NCBI RefSeq assembly: GCF_001659605.2
Contig: NC_035171.2
Coordinates: 30,173,825 to 30,237,824, forward strand
Direction: 5' to 3'
DNA from: Manihot esculenta
Taxonomy: Eukaryota > Streptophyta > Magnoliopsida > Malpighiales > Euphorbiaceae
Length of the DNA: 64,000 nucleotides
Shown here: one piece after another, positions 20,390 through 32,300 of the stretch
Position numbering within the stretch: position 1 is the stretch's first letter
Layout of the letters: each line of letters starts with the position of its first letter
Made by a program: the position numbers and the translations under genes
The notes under the pieces: model-generated
The model's database searches: none
What the model was told of the DNA's origin: nothing
The model's input: the letters and a program-made list of their open reading frames with translations, nothing else

Positions 20390-21267
20390 TTTCTCAGGTT
20401 ATTTTCTTTACCTACTGTTTCCAATATATCCAAAGGGTTACTCTTTCTTTACTACTACATTAAAGGCAGTCTAGATTCTCTCTCTAAAATCCCCTTTTCT
20501 GTTCATCAATTTCTTTATCTCCTTAACAGTGGAGGTTACATTTATCACTTGTAAGAAACCTTACCAAAATTAATCTAATCTTAAGCTTTCCACCACCTTG
20601 GTTTTTTTCCTGCCTTTAACTCTCAATTTTCTTGCCTTCTGTTTGGTTTCTTTCTTTTGTCTCATTACTGTTGTTCCCCATTAGTTTATTGCCACGTAAA
20701 CAACAAATAAATAAATCTAAAAATCTGTCAATATCTGAGGTTGTCACCTAGTACAGACCAGCTTGTGCTTCGCTAGATTTCTGCTCTGTTCTTAATGCTC
20801 CTACTGCTCTCTATTTTAAATTTAAATCTCATTTTAGCATTTTCTGAAAAGTTGTTCACCAGATTTGCCTCTCTCTCTGCGGTTTCACATCTGGGTCAAT
20901 CTACATTGGAGCTTGCCTGATCTTTTTAAAGGTGCTGTCTTTTTCATTCTTTGTTTAGTTTTCCTCATGGGTTTCTGTGTCAGTTCTGATTTTCGGTGAA
21001 TTATTACAAGTTCATTATGTTGCTTTTCAGAAGTCTAGATTTTATGTTGTAAAATCCTAGTTGATAATTTGAGGTTCTTGAATTTTTTTTGCTGTAACAT
21101 AAGATTTCGTTTCCTTCATTGGGTTGGCTTCTGGGTTTTTGATTCCCGTTGTGTTTGATTAGTAGTGGTTCCTCTATTGCTCTGCCTTTGTAAGAACCCT
21201 AAGTTCTGGTTGAGTTCAAACAGGATCTAGCTTTTTTTCTTCCTTAACAAATTTCTCGGATTCTGTA
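20390..21267 (+). promoter_or_regulatory. Promoter and 5' UTR region of the receptor kinase
   Basis: Composition shifts from AT-rich repeats to pyrimidine-rich, CT-repeat-containing DNA (TCTAGATTCTCTCTCT near 20470; CCTCTCTCTCTG near 20868), typical of plant 5' leaders. Plausible intron signals occur, for example donor GGTGCTGTC near 20931 and acceptor TTGCTTTTCAG near 21030. The exact transcript start and any leader intron cannot be settled from sequence. Confidence 0.5.
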
Positions 21268-23769
21268 ATGATGACTGTTAAGGGATTAAGTGTTTTTGTT
21301 TGTGTTTTATCAATCTTGAACTCGGCGAGTTTGTGTTGTGGATTTGATCCAGTAGACAATTATCTTATAGACTGTGGATCCAGCATCGATACTAAAGTGG
21401 GGAATCGTGTTTTCTTGGCTGATAACTCTAACTCAAACTCCATTTCAACCCCAAAAAACATTTTTGCCAAAGCTTCAACATCTGTCACTTCATCTGATTC
21501 TTCTTTGCTGTATCAAACTGCAAGAATCCTTGATGGAACCTCAAAATACACATTTTCGATTCGGCAACCTGGTAGACATTGGATTCGCCTTTATTTCTAT
21601 CCATTTATTCATGATAGTTACAAAATGAACCGGGCAATTTTTCATGTTTCTACCCAAGACCATGTCCTTTTGAGCAATTTCAATGTGAACTCTACTGTTG
21701 TTAAAGAATTTTCTCTTAATGTAACTTCAAGTAGTCTTGAGATTATTTTCACCCCCTCGAACAATACGTTTGCATTCTTGAATGCCTTGGAAGTTGTTTC
21801 TGTCCCTGATGCACTCATTACAGATGATGCCAGTACTTTTAATCCATTGGGAAAATTCCAAGGGATGTTTTCACAGGCATTGGAGACTGTTTATAGGGTG
21901 AACATGGGTGGACCAACAATTCTCCCTGAAACTGATACCCTCGGCCTTGCGCGAACTTGGGTTCCTGATCAAGGTTTTCTCATCAACAAGAATTTTGCGA
22001 CAAATGTATCAAACATTGCTGCTGTCAAGTATGTAGAAGGTGGAGCAACGCCAGAAATTGCTCCTAATGTTGTTTATGGTACTGCCACTATGATGAACTC
22101 AGGAGATAATCCCACAAGCAATTTTAATGTGACCTGGCAGTTCAATGTTGATCCTGGATTTCAGTATCTTGTTCGGTTTCACTTCTGTGATATAGTAAGT
22201 AAAGCTCTTGATGAGCTCTACTTCGAGGTTTATATCGACTCTTGGATTGTTGCTAAGGATCTTGATCTTAGTGTTATATCATCAAACACTTTGGCAGCTG
22301 CACTTTATATGGATTTTGTCACAGCATCAAAAGTCAGCAGTAAGCTTCTTGTGAGTATTGGTCCAAGCTCCATTCCTAATGTTCTACCCAATGCCATTCT
22401 AAATGGGCTGGAGATAATGAAAATGAACAATTCCCTTGGCAGCCTCAGCGGGTCAGCAACTTTGCTTTCTGATTCAAATTCGAAGAAGAACGTTGGCATG
22501 ATAGTGGGCTTAATCGTTGGGGCAGTTATTGTTGTGGTGGCTGTAATTATTTTTATGCTGTGCAGAAAAAGGAAAAAGTTGGCATGTCAACGCCTTTCAA
22601 AGACGTGGATTCCTCTATCTATCAGTGGGGAAAATTCTCATACTGTGGGTAGTAAGTATTCTAATGGAACAACTGCTAGTGTTAATTCTAATCTGGGATA
22701 TTACATTCCCTTTGTGGCAGTTCAAGAAGCCACAAACAACTTTGATGAGAGTTGGGTTATTGGTATTGGTGGTTTCGGGAAGGTGTACAAGGGAGTTTTA
22801 AACGACGGTACCAAAGTGGCTGTTAAAAGGGGAAATCCACGCTCCCAACAGGGACTTGCAGAGTTCCAGACTGAAATCCAGATGCTATCCCAGTTCCGAC
22901 ATCGCCATCTAGTTTCATTAATTGGTTACTGTGATGAAAAAAATGAGATGATCTTAGTATATGAATACATGGAGAATGGGACTCTCAAGGGCCATCTCTA
23001 CGGCGCAGGTCATCCAAGCTTGAGTTGGAAGGAAAGGCTTGAGATATGTATTGGAGCAGCTAGAGGACTACATTATCTTCACACGGGCTATGCTAAAGCG
23101 GTCATTCATCGCGATGTGAAGTCTGCAAATATCTTGCTTGATGAGAATCTCATGGCCAAAGTTGCTGATTTTGGGCTCTCAAAAACAGGACCTGAAATAG
23201 ATCAGACCCATGTGAGTACAGCAGTGAAGGGGAGTTTTGGGTACCTTGATCCTGAATATTTCAGAAGGCAACAACTGACAGAAAAATCAGATGTGTATTC
23301 ATTTGGGGTGGTTTTGTTTGAAGTTCTTTGTGCAAGACCTGTTATAGATCCAACCCTTCCAAGGGAAATGGTGAACTTGGCAGAATGGGCAATGAAGTGG
23401 CAGAAAAAAGGACAGTTGGAGCAAATAATAGATCCTACACTTGTCAGAAAAATAAGACCGGATTCACTTAGGAAGTTTGGCGAAACTGCTGAGAAATGCT
23501 TAGCAGACTTCGGCGTTGACAGACCGTCTATGGGAGATGTCTTATGGAATCTTGAGTACGCTCTTCAACTTCAAGAAGTATCTGTTCCTGGTGATCCTGA
23601 AGAAAACAGTACTAATATGATTGGTGAACTCTCTCCTCAAATCAACAATTTCAGCAATGTTGATAATAGTGTTTCGGCTTCCCAATTTGAAACATCAAGT
23701 GTGGATGATCTCTCTGGGGTGTCAATGAGTAAGGTATTCTCACAGCTAGTGAAGTCTGAGGGTAGATAA
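21268..23769 (+). CDS. CrRLK1L-type malectin-like receptor kinase (At5g24010-like)
   Basis: Intronless 833-aa plasma-membrane receptor kinase. Signal peptide about 1-25 (hydrophobic VFVCVLSIL), tandem malectin-like ectodomain about 27-390 starting FDPVDNYLIDCGS, many N-x-S/T sites, a transmembrane helix about 409-431 (VGLIVGAVIVVVAVIIFML), a basic stop-transfer RKRKK, then the kinase about 495-770. Kinase motifs: GIGGFGKV (499-506), Lys520 in VAVKRG, HRDVKSAN (614-621, RD-type), DFG at 634-636, and GSFGYLDPEYFRR. All catalytic residues are present, so it should be active. The family (FERONIA, THESEUS, HERK) senses cell-wall state and RALF peptides. A short tail follows the kinase. Start: two adjacent ATGs; the first is used here. 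Family assignment is firm; the exact orthologue is tentative. Confidence 0.95.
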   Translation: MMTVKGLSVFVCVLSILNSASLCCGFDPVDNYLIDCGSSIDTKVGNRVFLADNSNSNSISTPKNIFAKASTSVTSSDSSLLYQTARILDGTSKYTFSIRQPGRHWIRLYFYPFIHDSYKMNRAIFHVSTQDHVLLSNFNVNSTVVKEFSLNVTSSSLEIIFTPSNNTFAFLNALEVVSVPDALITDDASTFNPLGKFQGMFSQALETVYRVNMGGPTILPETDTLGLARTWVPDQGFLINKNFATNVSNIAAVKYVEGGATPEIAPNVVYGTATMMNSGDNPTSNFNVTWQFNVDPGFQYLVRFHFCDIVSKALDELYFEVYIDSWIVAKDLDLSVISSNTLAAALYMDFVTASKVSSKLLVSIGPSSIPNVLPNAILNGLEIMKMNNSLGSLSGSATLLSDSNSKKNVGMIVGLIVGAVIVVVAVIIFMLCRKRKKLACQRLSKTWIPLSISGENSHTVGSKYSNGTTASVNSNLGYYIPFVAVQEATNNFDESWVIGIGGFGKVYKGVLNDGTKVAVKRGNPRSQQGLAEFQTEIQMLSQFRHRHLVSLIGYCDEKNEMILVYEYMENGTLKGHLYGAGHPSLSWKERLEICIGAARGLHYLHTGYAKAVIHRDVKSANILLDENLMAKVADFGLSKTGPEIDQTHVSTAVKGSFGYLDPEYFRRQQLTEKSDVYSFGVVLFEVLCARPVIDPTLPREMVNLAEWAMKWQKKGQLEQIIDPTLVRKIRPDSLRKFGETAEKCLADFGVDRPSMGDVLWNLEYALQLQEVSVPGDPEENSTNMIGELSPQINNFSNVDNSVSASQFETSSVDDLSGVSMSKVFSQLVKSEGR

Positions 23770-24760
23770 CTTTGTTGAATATGATATATTTCATCGGTTT
23801 AGCTCGTTCTTTGATATCATTACTTACTACACAAGAGTAGATAGAGGAATTTCTCTTTATTTTGTAAGATAGAACCCTTCTTCTCTGATTAGTTTACAGC
23901 ATGGCTTGTCCTGTTAGTGTTTCGACAAAACAACAACAAAGTGCTCCATGCGCTATGGGTAGTTTCTGCATATTGAGTACACTCTTTTGTAAGGCAAGGG
24001 TGATGATGCTTCGGGCGAGTTTTAGGGAATTGATAAGAATGTCGTTTTTCTTACATAGCTTGTTTTGTGTCTACTTATAAGTAACTTGTTGTAACTGCAC
24101 TTATTTTTTGTGTGCAAAATGTTTATATCTGATTCTTAGTCCTATAAGTTTAGATAATATTTTAGATATTTTATAAAATATCTAAAATATTTTAGATAAT
24201 AGTGTTTTTAAAAATTCAACTAAAAGTCCCTCCTATAAGTTTTACCATTATTTTAGTTAATTCTGCATAATTACTATTAGGATCTCATATAAAATTAAAT
24301 AAATTTTAAACTATTTAATGTAATTTTAAAAAATATATGCAATAACTAATTAGTTTGATCATATTATAACTAAAATTTATGTAACATAACTTAATTTTTA
24401 TAAAATTAAAAAATAAGGATGAAAAATTATAATTTTTATAATTAAAAATTTTCAAATTTTCAAAGAATATAATAAAAATTTTAAATAACTAATTTTTAAA
24501 TGAAATAAAAGTTTAGTATTTAAAAAATTTTAAAATGTTTAGATAAAATAATTTTTTATATAACAAATAAAAAAGGATAAGAATTACATACATATACAAT
24601 TAATAAGATAGAGTTAATTTATTGACTCCTCATTTGTAAGAATGTATTTGATATCAATAATTTTGATAGAATTTAATTCAAATTATTTATTTTTCATAAT
24701 TTTTTTATTTGAAATAAAAAAATTTAATTTATTAACTTTAAAAATATATGTCTTTTAAAT
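23770..24760. other. 3' flank of the receptor kinase and AT-rich spacer
   Basis: The first 350 bases have normal composition and must hold the 3' UTR. AT-rich DNA follows, with a perfect 36-nt palindrome at 24156-24191. No gene seen. Confidence 0.5.
24156..24191. repeat. Perfect 36-nt palindrome
   Basis: Each arm is AATATTTTAGATATTTTA and its reverse complement, with no loop, centred at 24173/24174. It lies about 390 bp after the receptor kinase stop codon. Confidence 0.9.
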
Positions 24761-25718
24761 AAAAAAAATTACTATTTAGTTCTTATAATATGATAAAATT
24801 TACTAATTGATTCATCTATTTTGAATTTTTGACATTTTAAAAAATTTATTAATTAGTCTTTCCGTTAATTTTAGCCGTTGATAACCGTCTGGCTTTTTTA
24901 GCCCAGAAATAAAGACGAATCCAAAAGAAGGCCACAAATCCAAAGCCCGTCAGACCATACGCTCGAAAGACGGCCCGATTTTACAAGCCCGGGATCAGCA
25001 ACCCAGGACAATTCGGATTAGATACAAGCACAGGCTCAATAGGGAAGCAGGCCCATTCACTCACCAACCATGTTTGCATGCGTGACAGGGAGAATTAAAT
25101 GGCTGTCTGCCATGAAAAAAGGATCTGACACGTCCGTACGTACGGGCCTGACTAACATTGACAGGTAGCACTATATACTGGGGACTCTCTCTTCTTCTTC
25201 TCTCCTTCTGCACTCCATTTTTATTTTCTCTCTGTAACCCTTACCCAAATATAATGCTCTAATCCATAAAATCTGACTTGAACGTCGGAGGGTCTCCATC
25301 GGGACATTTCTGGTAGACACCTTTTTTCTTATTTTGCAGGTCTTTTCATCAAGTAGAACATTGAGAGATCCATTTGAGATACCCATATGATGGACCAAGA
25401 AAAAAGTCAGATTTATCATGAACCAGGAGGAGGAAAAGATTGGAGGAAAAGATTTATCAGCCGTTAAATATTTTATTATTTAGTTCTTATAATTTTTAAA
25501 AATTTATTAATTAATTTTTGATATTTTTAAAAAAATTATTAAATAGTCCTCTGTATTATTAGATGTATTTTAAAATTTTATAATATTTAACGACTATAAG
25601 TAATGAACAGACTAATTAATAGAATTTTAAAATATCAGAAATATTTTAATATATTCTTTTAAAACAGATAGACCAATTAGTGAATTTATAATATTATAAG
25701 ATTAAATAATTAATTTTT
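24761..25718 (+). mobile_element. MITE-like element interrupted by a solo LTR
   Basis: The outer roughly 60 bp on each side are imperfect inverted repeats (5' ACTATTTAGTTCTTATAATA against the reverse complement of the 3' end, ATTATTTAATCTTATAATAT). Flanks CTTTTAAAT and CTTTAAAAT look like a mutated 9-bp target duplication, suggesting a Mutator-type MITE. Without the solo LTR it would be about 370 bp. Related units occur at 60185-60515 and as the spacers of the 34.7-38.6 kb array. Confidence 0.6.
24879..25459 (+). mobile_element. Solo LTR of 581 bp inside the MITE
   Basis: Termini TGATAACC...TTTATCA form a TGATAA/TTATCA inverted pair and are flanked by the 5-bp direct repeat GCCGT (24874-24878 and 25460-25464). 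It has normal GC content, a TATA-like CTATATACTGGGG near 25171 and a CT-rich stretch after it, as in LTR promoters. The strand is inferred from that TATA. It contains the palindrome CCGTACGTACGG near 25135. There is no internal region, hence a solo LTR; the superfamily is unresolved. Confidence 0.8.
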
Positions 25719-26933
25719 CTTTAAAATATGATAAAATCTTATGTGATTTTATAAAAATTTATTTAAATTCCTTTTTTAAGAAAATGAATCACACGGAACG
25801 AAAAGGAAGGTGATCACCCAAATAATGTAATGCAATTGGAGAAGATGAAGAAGAGTTTGGTGACTTTCCCACTGCTCCATTGCATATTTATCCCTTATCT
25901 TATTATGAGAACTATATATACTATTGGTTACCTACTACACATGCATCAAGTTAACTAATTAATCGTAATTTAATTAAAATTTTTTATTTAAATTTGATTT
26001 ATAATTATGAATTTAAAATACATATTAATAAATTTTTTTATAAAAAAATTAGATAAAATCCACTTAGTTCATACAAAAAATTTTCATTAATATATTCTCG
26101 GTATTTTAACAAGAAATGCACAAAATATACAAACCCTGCACTTAACTAGGGCATAATCCCTTAAAATTCATAATTTAATTTTTATATATTTTATAGAAAA
26201 TATTTTTATGTATATTTGGACATTTATGACATTTAAAAAAATTAATTAATAAAAAATATATTTTCTTTAATTAAAAAAATTAAATTAATTTTAAGAAAAA
26301 TAATATTACCTTTCAAAAATAAAAGTTATTTTTTTAAATATTAAGAAACATATTAACTATGCTATATATAAATTTATTAGTATCTTCCATTTTTTAAAAT
26401 TAAAACCAAATGATAAAAATAAGTTATATTATTTTTTCTGAAAAATGTTTTACATTTTATTTTATACAAATAAATGAACTCTAATTCTTTTTTTTTTAAT
26501 GAAAAAAAATATTTTCTCACTCTGTGAACAATTTTTTTAAAAAAATTTACTATTAAATTATAACAATATTATAATTCTATTTTTATTTTTTTATAATAAT
26601 TTATTCTTTTATAATTTTACTATTTGGAGCAATTTAGTGAATTTTCAATTTGAATTGACTAGTTGATTAACGATTAATTTAATAAAAATATTGTTTTATT
26701 AATAAAATAAAAGTTCAAAAATTAAATTATATAAAAAAAATAAAAAATAAATTTTGCAAAAATTCAAATAATACACTATAAATATCTTTTAAACAAAAAT
26801 GTAATCGATGACCCCAACAGAATTTGCATTGAAAATACCTTAAGCAAACAATAATTATTTTTTTTATATAATTAATTAGGTGCACAGACCATAGCTTTTG
26901 GTTCTTTCTTGTGGATTACTTCTCCCATTAATA

Positions 26934-26985
<52 letters not shown>

Positions 26986-28254
26986 GTCCCCTGGCCTGGT
27001 GCTAATTGTTGTTAGTGGCAACAGTTTGTGGCCATCAAAGAGAATCATATGGAGAAAAGTGAAAGCAACAAGCAGTCCTTATGCCCTTGCTTTGCTAGTT
27101 TGCTTCATCCACACGGATGGAATCTAATGATGATTTTAAAAAAAAAATTTGAATAAAATTAAATCAATTAGATTTGATTTAATTTATTGGGAAATAATAT
27201 TTTTAATTTTAATTTGATTTTAATTTTAAATATTTTTTATTAATTATTATTATAATAGTTCATAGTTATTTTATAATTTTTATCATGGAAATAAAATTCA
27301 TGGCATGCATGTTAACATTTAATAGCTTAATCGGTGATTAAGAATAAAATTCATGGCATGCAGGTTAATATTATTATTATTATTGTTATTTTAAGCGAAT
27401 GAGAAAAACAGTTTGATAAGCATGCAAGGTCAATAAATAAAAGCAAATACAAGGAGAATTTTTTTTAAAAGGTTTTGAACTTATTAGTCTTATTTTTTGG
27501 AAGGATTTGTTTTGGTGGTTTTTGGTTTTGGACTTTATTTTTTCGATCTGATTTTAGTAGTCCATCTCTGAGCATAGTAATTTACCAGACTATACCGTTT
27601 TGTGAGAATGAAAATATGATGCTATGTACGGTGACACGTAAATAAAAAGTCAATGATGGCAAGTACTAAAAAAATGAAAAATCATGCAAATAAAACGATA
27701 GAATGAGATCACGCATAAAAATATAAATGTAATTTTACCGGTCACACATAAAATAATAAATACATCTGATTAAATATAAAAAAATTATGAAAAAATAATA
27801 TCTATTTAAGAGAAGGACTGGACATGATAAAAATGAATATTCATAAAATAAAATTGATATTGAAAATTACAATTAAATTTATTCTATATATATTGAAAAT
27901 TAATTAAAAAATATGTTTTATAACAAAAAAAAATCCCTAAACAATAGAAAGTGAACCCAGAGGAATATACTAAATCTTCTTTAAATAAATGAAAAAAAAT
28001 TAATAAAATTTAGAAAAAACTTATCGTAAATCCATGGGTACTAAAAGAAAAATAAAAAATTTGTAGTGCCGGTAGTGGTACACTCGAGCATTCCATGTAT
28101 TGCATCATTGTCATCTCCCTACTAAAGAATTATTGAACCATAACACGCCAGGCTAGCTACTCCATTCTAATAATTTCTATGCAAAATCTCTAGACCCCAA
28201 TTTTGTCAATATTTGCAATTTTTATTAAGCTCGATATATATTATAACACTTCTC
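25719..28254. other. Intergenic, AT-rich
   Basis: No coding sequence recognised. It holds the ATA microsatellite at 26932-26984 and a direct repeat of AATAAAATTCATGGCATGCA (near 27289 and 27342). Confidence 0.5.
26932..26984. repeat. (AAT)n microsatellite, about 17 units
   Basis: An uninterrupted trinucleotide run ending before ATGGTCCCC. It is likely to vary in length between individuals. Confidence 0.95.
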
Positions 28255-28490
28255 AAGTGAGCTCTCACGGATCTAAAGTCAGGCATAGGAAGTCCAGGCC
28301 AATCAGCAGTTGGCGTGTTGGAGGGATACTGCAAGGTACTGGTGCGAGGCATAGTCGACGTGGGTGGCAGCAATTACGCCACACTCTGGAGTTGCAGACA
28401 TTGGCAGGCCTACGGAATTGCAAAACGAGATTTAGTTGAGGCATTTCTCGCAAAGCACCAGTCCTTAGAGGGATGTGATAATATGTGTTT
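28255..28490 (+). pseudogene. Unidentified GC-richer coding-like remnant
   Basis: A 230-bp island of normal composition in AT-rich DNA. One plus-strand frame reads LEGYCKVLVRGIVDVGG, then NYATLWSCRHWQAYGIAKRD, and ends in a stop at 28504-28506. It looks like a protein fragment but I do not recognise the family. Could also be part of a transposon. Confidence 0.3.
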
Positions 28491-28839
28491 AATTAATAAA
28501 ATATGATTAAATATGAGATTAACTATAATTTAAATTTATTTATTATTTATGGAGTGTATATACTCAAGTACACGTCAAAACAATAAAAACTATTCATAGA
28601 GTAAACACTTATTAATTAAATCACATACTCATGGTTAATTACAAGAAAGAGAAAGAGAGATTACACAAGAGATGTAGGCTTCCCTAGCTATAAGCCAAAA
28701 CCAGAAAATATATATCTACTCTCACTTAATTAACCCAGTTCCTTCATAGATAAATAGTAATTGAAAGAGAAATTGAAGATCCATCGGCAAAAAGTTATTA
28801 AGGAACAAAAGAAAGAAAGAAAAACTAAAAACTTATTAT

Positions 28840-29325
28840 TTATGCATCTCCGGGTTCAGCAACATCAACCTTGGTCGTGCAAGATAACAATCTCCTGAAC
28901 GTAGAGATCAAAGCTGCACATGACACTCTCCTTAAAGACTCTCTTTTACTAAAGCCTCTGTTCTTGATTTTGCTGGCTTTTGAAGGAGAAGAAGAAGAAG
29001 AAGAAGAAGAAGAAGAAGAAGAAGATGATGATGATCTCTTTTTTGACCTTCTATTCTTGATTCTCTCTCTAACTTTGCCTATACACTTCTTGGTCTTCTC
29101 AGGAACACTTTCTTTTCTTGAGAACGTATAGCTTCTTAAGTACATTTGTCTGCATGATCTGCTATCCACAACCCTAGGGTGCCCATGCAAACTAGGCCGG
29201 CTGCCCTTGTACTTGTAGCTCCCAGAAAATCTCCCAAACTCCATCTCAAATTCCGGCGACTTGAGGAGGTTCACGTAGGCGGCCGGCCGGACTGCAACAC
29301 AAGTATCATTGATGCAGTTGGCCAT
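28840..29325 (-). CDS. Small basic plant protein with poly-Ser tract, family not identified
   Basis: Single-exon ORF of 161 aa, ATG at 29323-29325. The N-terminus (MANCINDTCVAVRPAAYVNL) and the segment CRQMYLRSYTFSRKESVPEK look conserved and structured. The middle is strongly basic (KVRERIKNRRSKKR), followed by about 17 serines encoded by a TCA/TCT run, then a second basic stretch and a short hydrophobic patch with cysteines (CAALISTFRRLLSC). No signal peptide or membrane helix. The basic clusters could be nuclear-localising; that is inference. The poly-Ser tract is a coding microsatellite. A TATAAATA box sits on the minus strand at 29366-29373, giving a very short leader. Function not assigned. 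Confidence 0.7.
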   Translation of the reverse strand: MANCINDTCVAVRPAAYVNLLKSPEFEMEFGRFSGSYKYKGSRPSLHGHPRVVDSRSCRQMYLRSYTFSRKESVPEKTKKCIGKVRERIKNRRSKKRSSSSSSSSSSSSSSSSPSKASKIKNRGFSKRESLRRVSCAALISTFRRLLSCTTKVDVAEPGDA

Positions 29326-29365
29326 TAGCTAGGAAAATATGTGATGGGTTATGGTCTTTGGGTGT

Positions 29366-29373
29366 TATTTATA
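29366..29373 (-). promoter_or_regulatory. TATA box of the poly-Ser protein gene
   Basis: TATAAATA on the minus strand, about 40 bases upstream of the ATG. With a typical 30-base spacing the 5' UTR would be only about 10-15 nt. Confidence 0.55.
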
Positions 29374-32300
29374 GGAGCACTAATGCTTGAAGATAAAGAA
29401 AAGATGAAGAGTAGAGTAGATTTAATGTAGTGTTGTAATGATTTTGACAACATGGGAATTGTGTAATAAACTAATAAAATTTGACTTATGAGTAGGAAGA
29501 GATGATAAGGACCTAATGCCATTTGATTGTTCTATGTAGTTAGGCAAGAATTAGATAAGATTGCTTAACTTTCGACAGCAATACTAATAATTAATTAAGG
29601 ATTTTATATTTGATAAAGACAAGAATTCATCTTGAGATAATCGAAGGAACTGCATGCAATGCATGGTGTAAGCATTAAGGATTGAAAAAGATCATAGATG
29701 GGTTGGCTGCAAATTGGCAATTCAATGCTAGCCAAATTGGGAATGCTTCGAGGGATGTGCCTTTCGAGCAAATTCATCCCTTTAGCTTCATGAAACAGCC
29801 ACCCATCATTACAAATTTATTCTGGTATTTATCTCAATATGTATAAAATATTATCCCGCGAGTATACACTTAATTAATATTTAAAATCATGATAATAATA
29901 TTGATTTTTATATTTAAATGCATATAAAAATTTTTTGGGCTTATATAAGTAGATTGGCGTAGCCCATGTATAAAGTTTTTGGGCTTGGAGTGGTTTAGAA
30001 ATTGATTTTATGGATTTGAGTAAAACTATCAAAGTGGGCTCCACTTAGAAGATTGGTAGGGCCCAGGAAGTGAATGGACAGTGGATTATGGGATAAAATC
30101 TGCCACCTCGAACTTGGGACCAAACAAAACAAATGAAAATGGTTGACTTTTGTCTTCAGTTTTTTCATTAATAACAACGGACAAGATCTTATCATCGCAT
30201 CCCTCGGTTTGATATCGTCCCATTCACATCTCGCTCTTATTGGACACCAGCGCCCAGAGTATCTCCATGTGTCTGCGCCACAAGACATAGTTTCAAATTT
30301 GGAATTGAATTTTCTAGAAAACATTTTTAAAAAAAAGAAAAAAAATTCTCCAAACGAAGAAATCAAAGAATTAGACTTAATTAGCAAGTAAAGTTAAAAT
30401 TTCATGATTAAATCATGAAAGTATATTTTTTATTTATAAAATTCTCAGACATTTGAAAAATCCCATTTGGCAATGAATTTAAGTCATGGTGATTAGATTT
30501 TGAATTCTCTGAGATTAAATCATTAAAAAAATTATTTATAAATTTCATATTTTTAATTTATATGATTTATTTTGAAAAATATCATATATCACAAAAATAA
30601 ATTTTATATAAAAAAATTAATTTAGTTATTTTTTTTTATCAATTTCCATATTTCAAAATACAATAGGTAAAAGAATTATTTTTAACTTAAAAAATATTTA
30701 TTTTAAAATAAATAACAATTAAAAAAAAATGTAATTTCGTGAGAATTAAATTCATTTTTTTCGCATGTAATATTTTTTCAATATGAATTACTTATGCAAA
30801 AATATACATATTATATCACTTCATTAAAACCCAAAAAAAAAATCTCATGAGCCAAAAAAATTTAAATTTCATAACTATGTATTAGGAAGAATTTTTATTA
30901 GTACCTAAATTTTTAAAAATTTAATAAGAATGTCCCTATATTTTATATAATTGAATTTTTTAATCTTTTTATAAAAAAATTATTATTCAACTTATTTTAA
31001 TTTTAATTTGATGGACTAAATAGTTAAATGGGAAGGGTAAATTTATGAGATATAAAAGAAATATTACATGGTTTATTTAATGATAGAATAAGAAAATGTT
31101 TAAAAAAAATTAGAGCACTTTTTTTGAAATATGGTCAAGGTCCAAGTTAAATACAAAAAGCAAGAGTCCACGTAAAAAAAGGTGTGAATTTGAGTGGTTG
31201 TGGGTGTGGTAGCGGGATGGGAAGATGGATTCCCTCATCTACGAATAAAAAATGGGGAATTTTCTTCTATTCTTTTCATGGGTCAGGTCAATAACTAGAG
31301 TCTACCTTCACACTATAAAGTTTTTATTTTTGGGCTGAAAAAGAAACCCTAATGACTTGTGCTTTGATATTTGGTCCATTTCTCTGCAGTTTCTAAGAGA
31401 CTTCATCCACACCTCCAAATCAAAAAAACATACATTTAAAAATCCATTATTAATGCATTTGTTAAAATAAATAAAATATATTCCTATATTTTGAGATCCA
31501 AATAAAATAAGATTTCAGAGTGCGTATAAATTTACTTTGAAAGTCATATTTTTCTCTCTTTTTTTTTTAATTTGTTAATGACGCATAACTGTCATTCTAT
31601 TGTAGTGTCACCTGTCTCTGTTACGTAGAGTTGTACTAGTATATATATCGATTCAAACTTATCATACGACCATTTAATTTCCTTTTGACATATATGGTGA
31701 TAGGATCGTGATATAATTATATTCTCTTTTAGCAGATCCGAACCAGTCTGCTTTAAATACAGATTAGATTGGATGTTAACGAATCGGCCTGTTTAGTGAG
31801 TTCTAATAAATTTTAGATCGGGCTCTTTCATCAGAGTTTAATTTTAGTCAAGATGGTAGGGTCCTACATAATTTGTACATTAATAACAATTGTGTTGTGC
31901 ATTATATATTTGGGTTAATTACATAAAAAAGTTATATTTTTCTACTTTACAATTTTAATTATTTATTTTTAATATTAAAAGATTTCATTGTTTATCTCAG
32001 TGTAAATATTTTAACTTTCTGAAAGAGTTGGCTGCAGTGCGGTTTTCAACAAATACGGTAACATTTTCCGTTGAATTTTCAATATAATTTTATTATAGAT
32101 ACTACAAGTAATAAACGCAACATTTAATTTTAAAGGATAATTACTTGTTAAACCATGGGGGAAATCATCTAAAAAGCATTGAAAGTTGGGAATTTTAAGT
32201 CAATTTACTCGTCAGAAGAGTAGCAGATGTTGCCCACTACTGTCCAGTGGAAAGGCCCACATTTCAAATTTTTCCAAAAAGTATAATTACTTGCAGTTTG

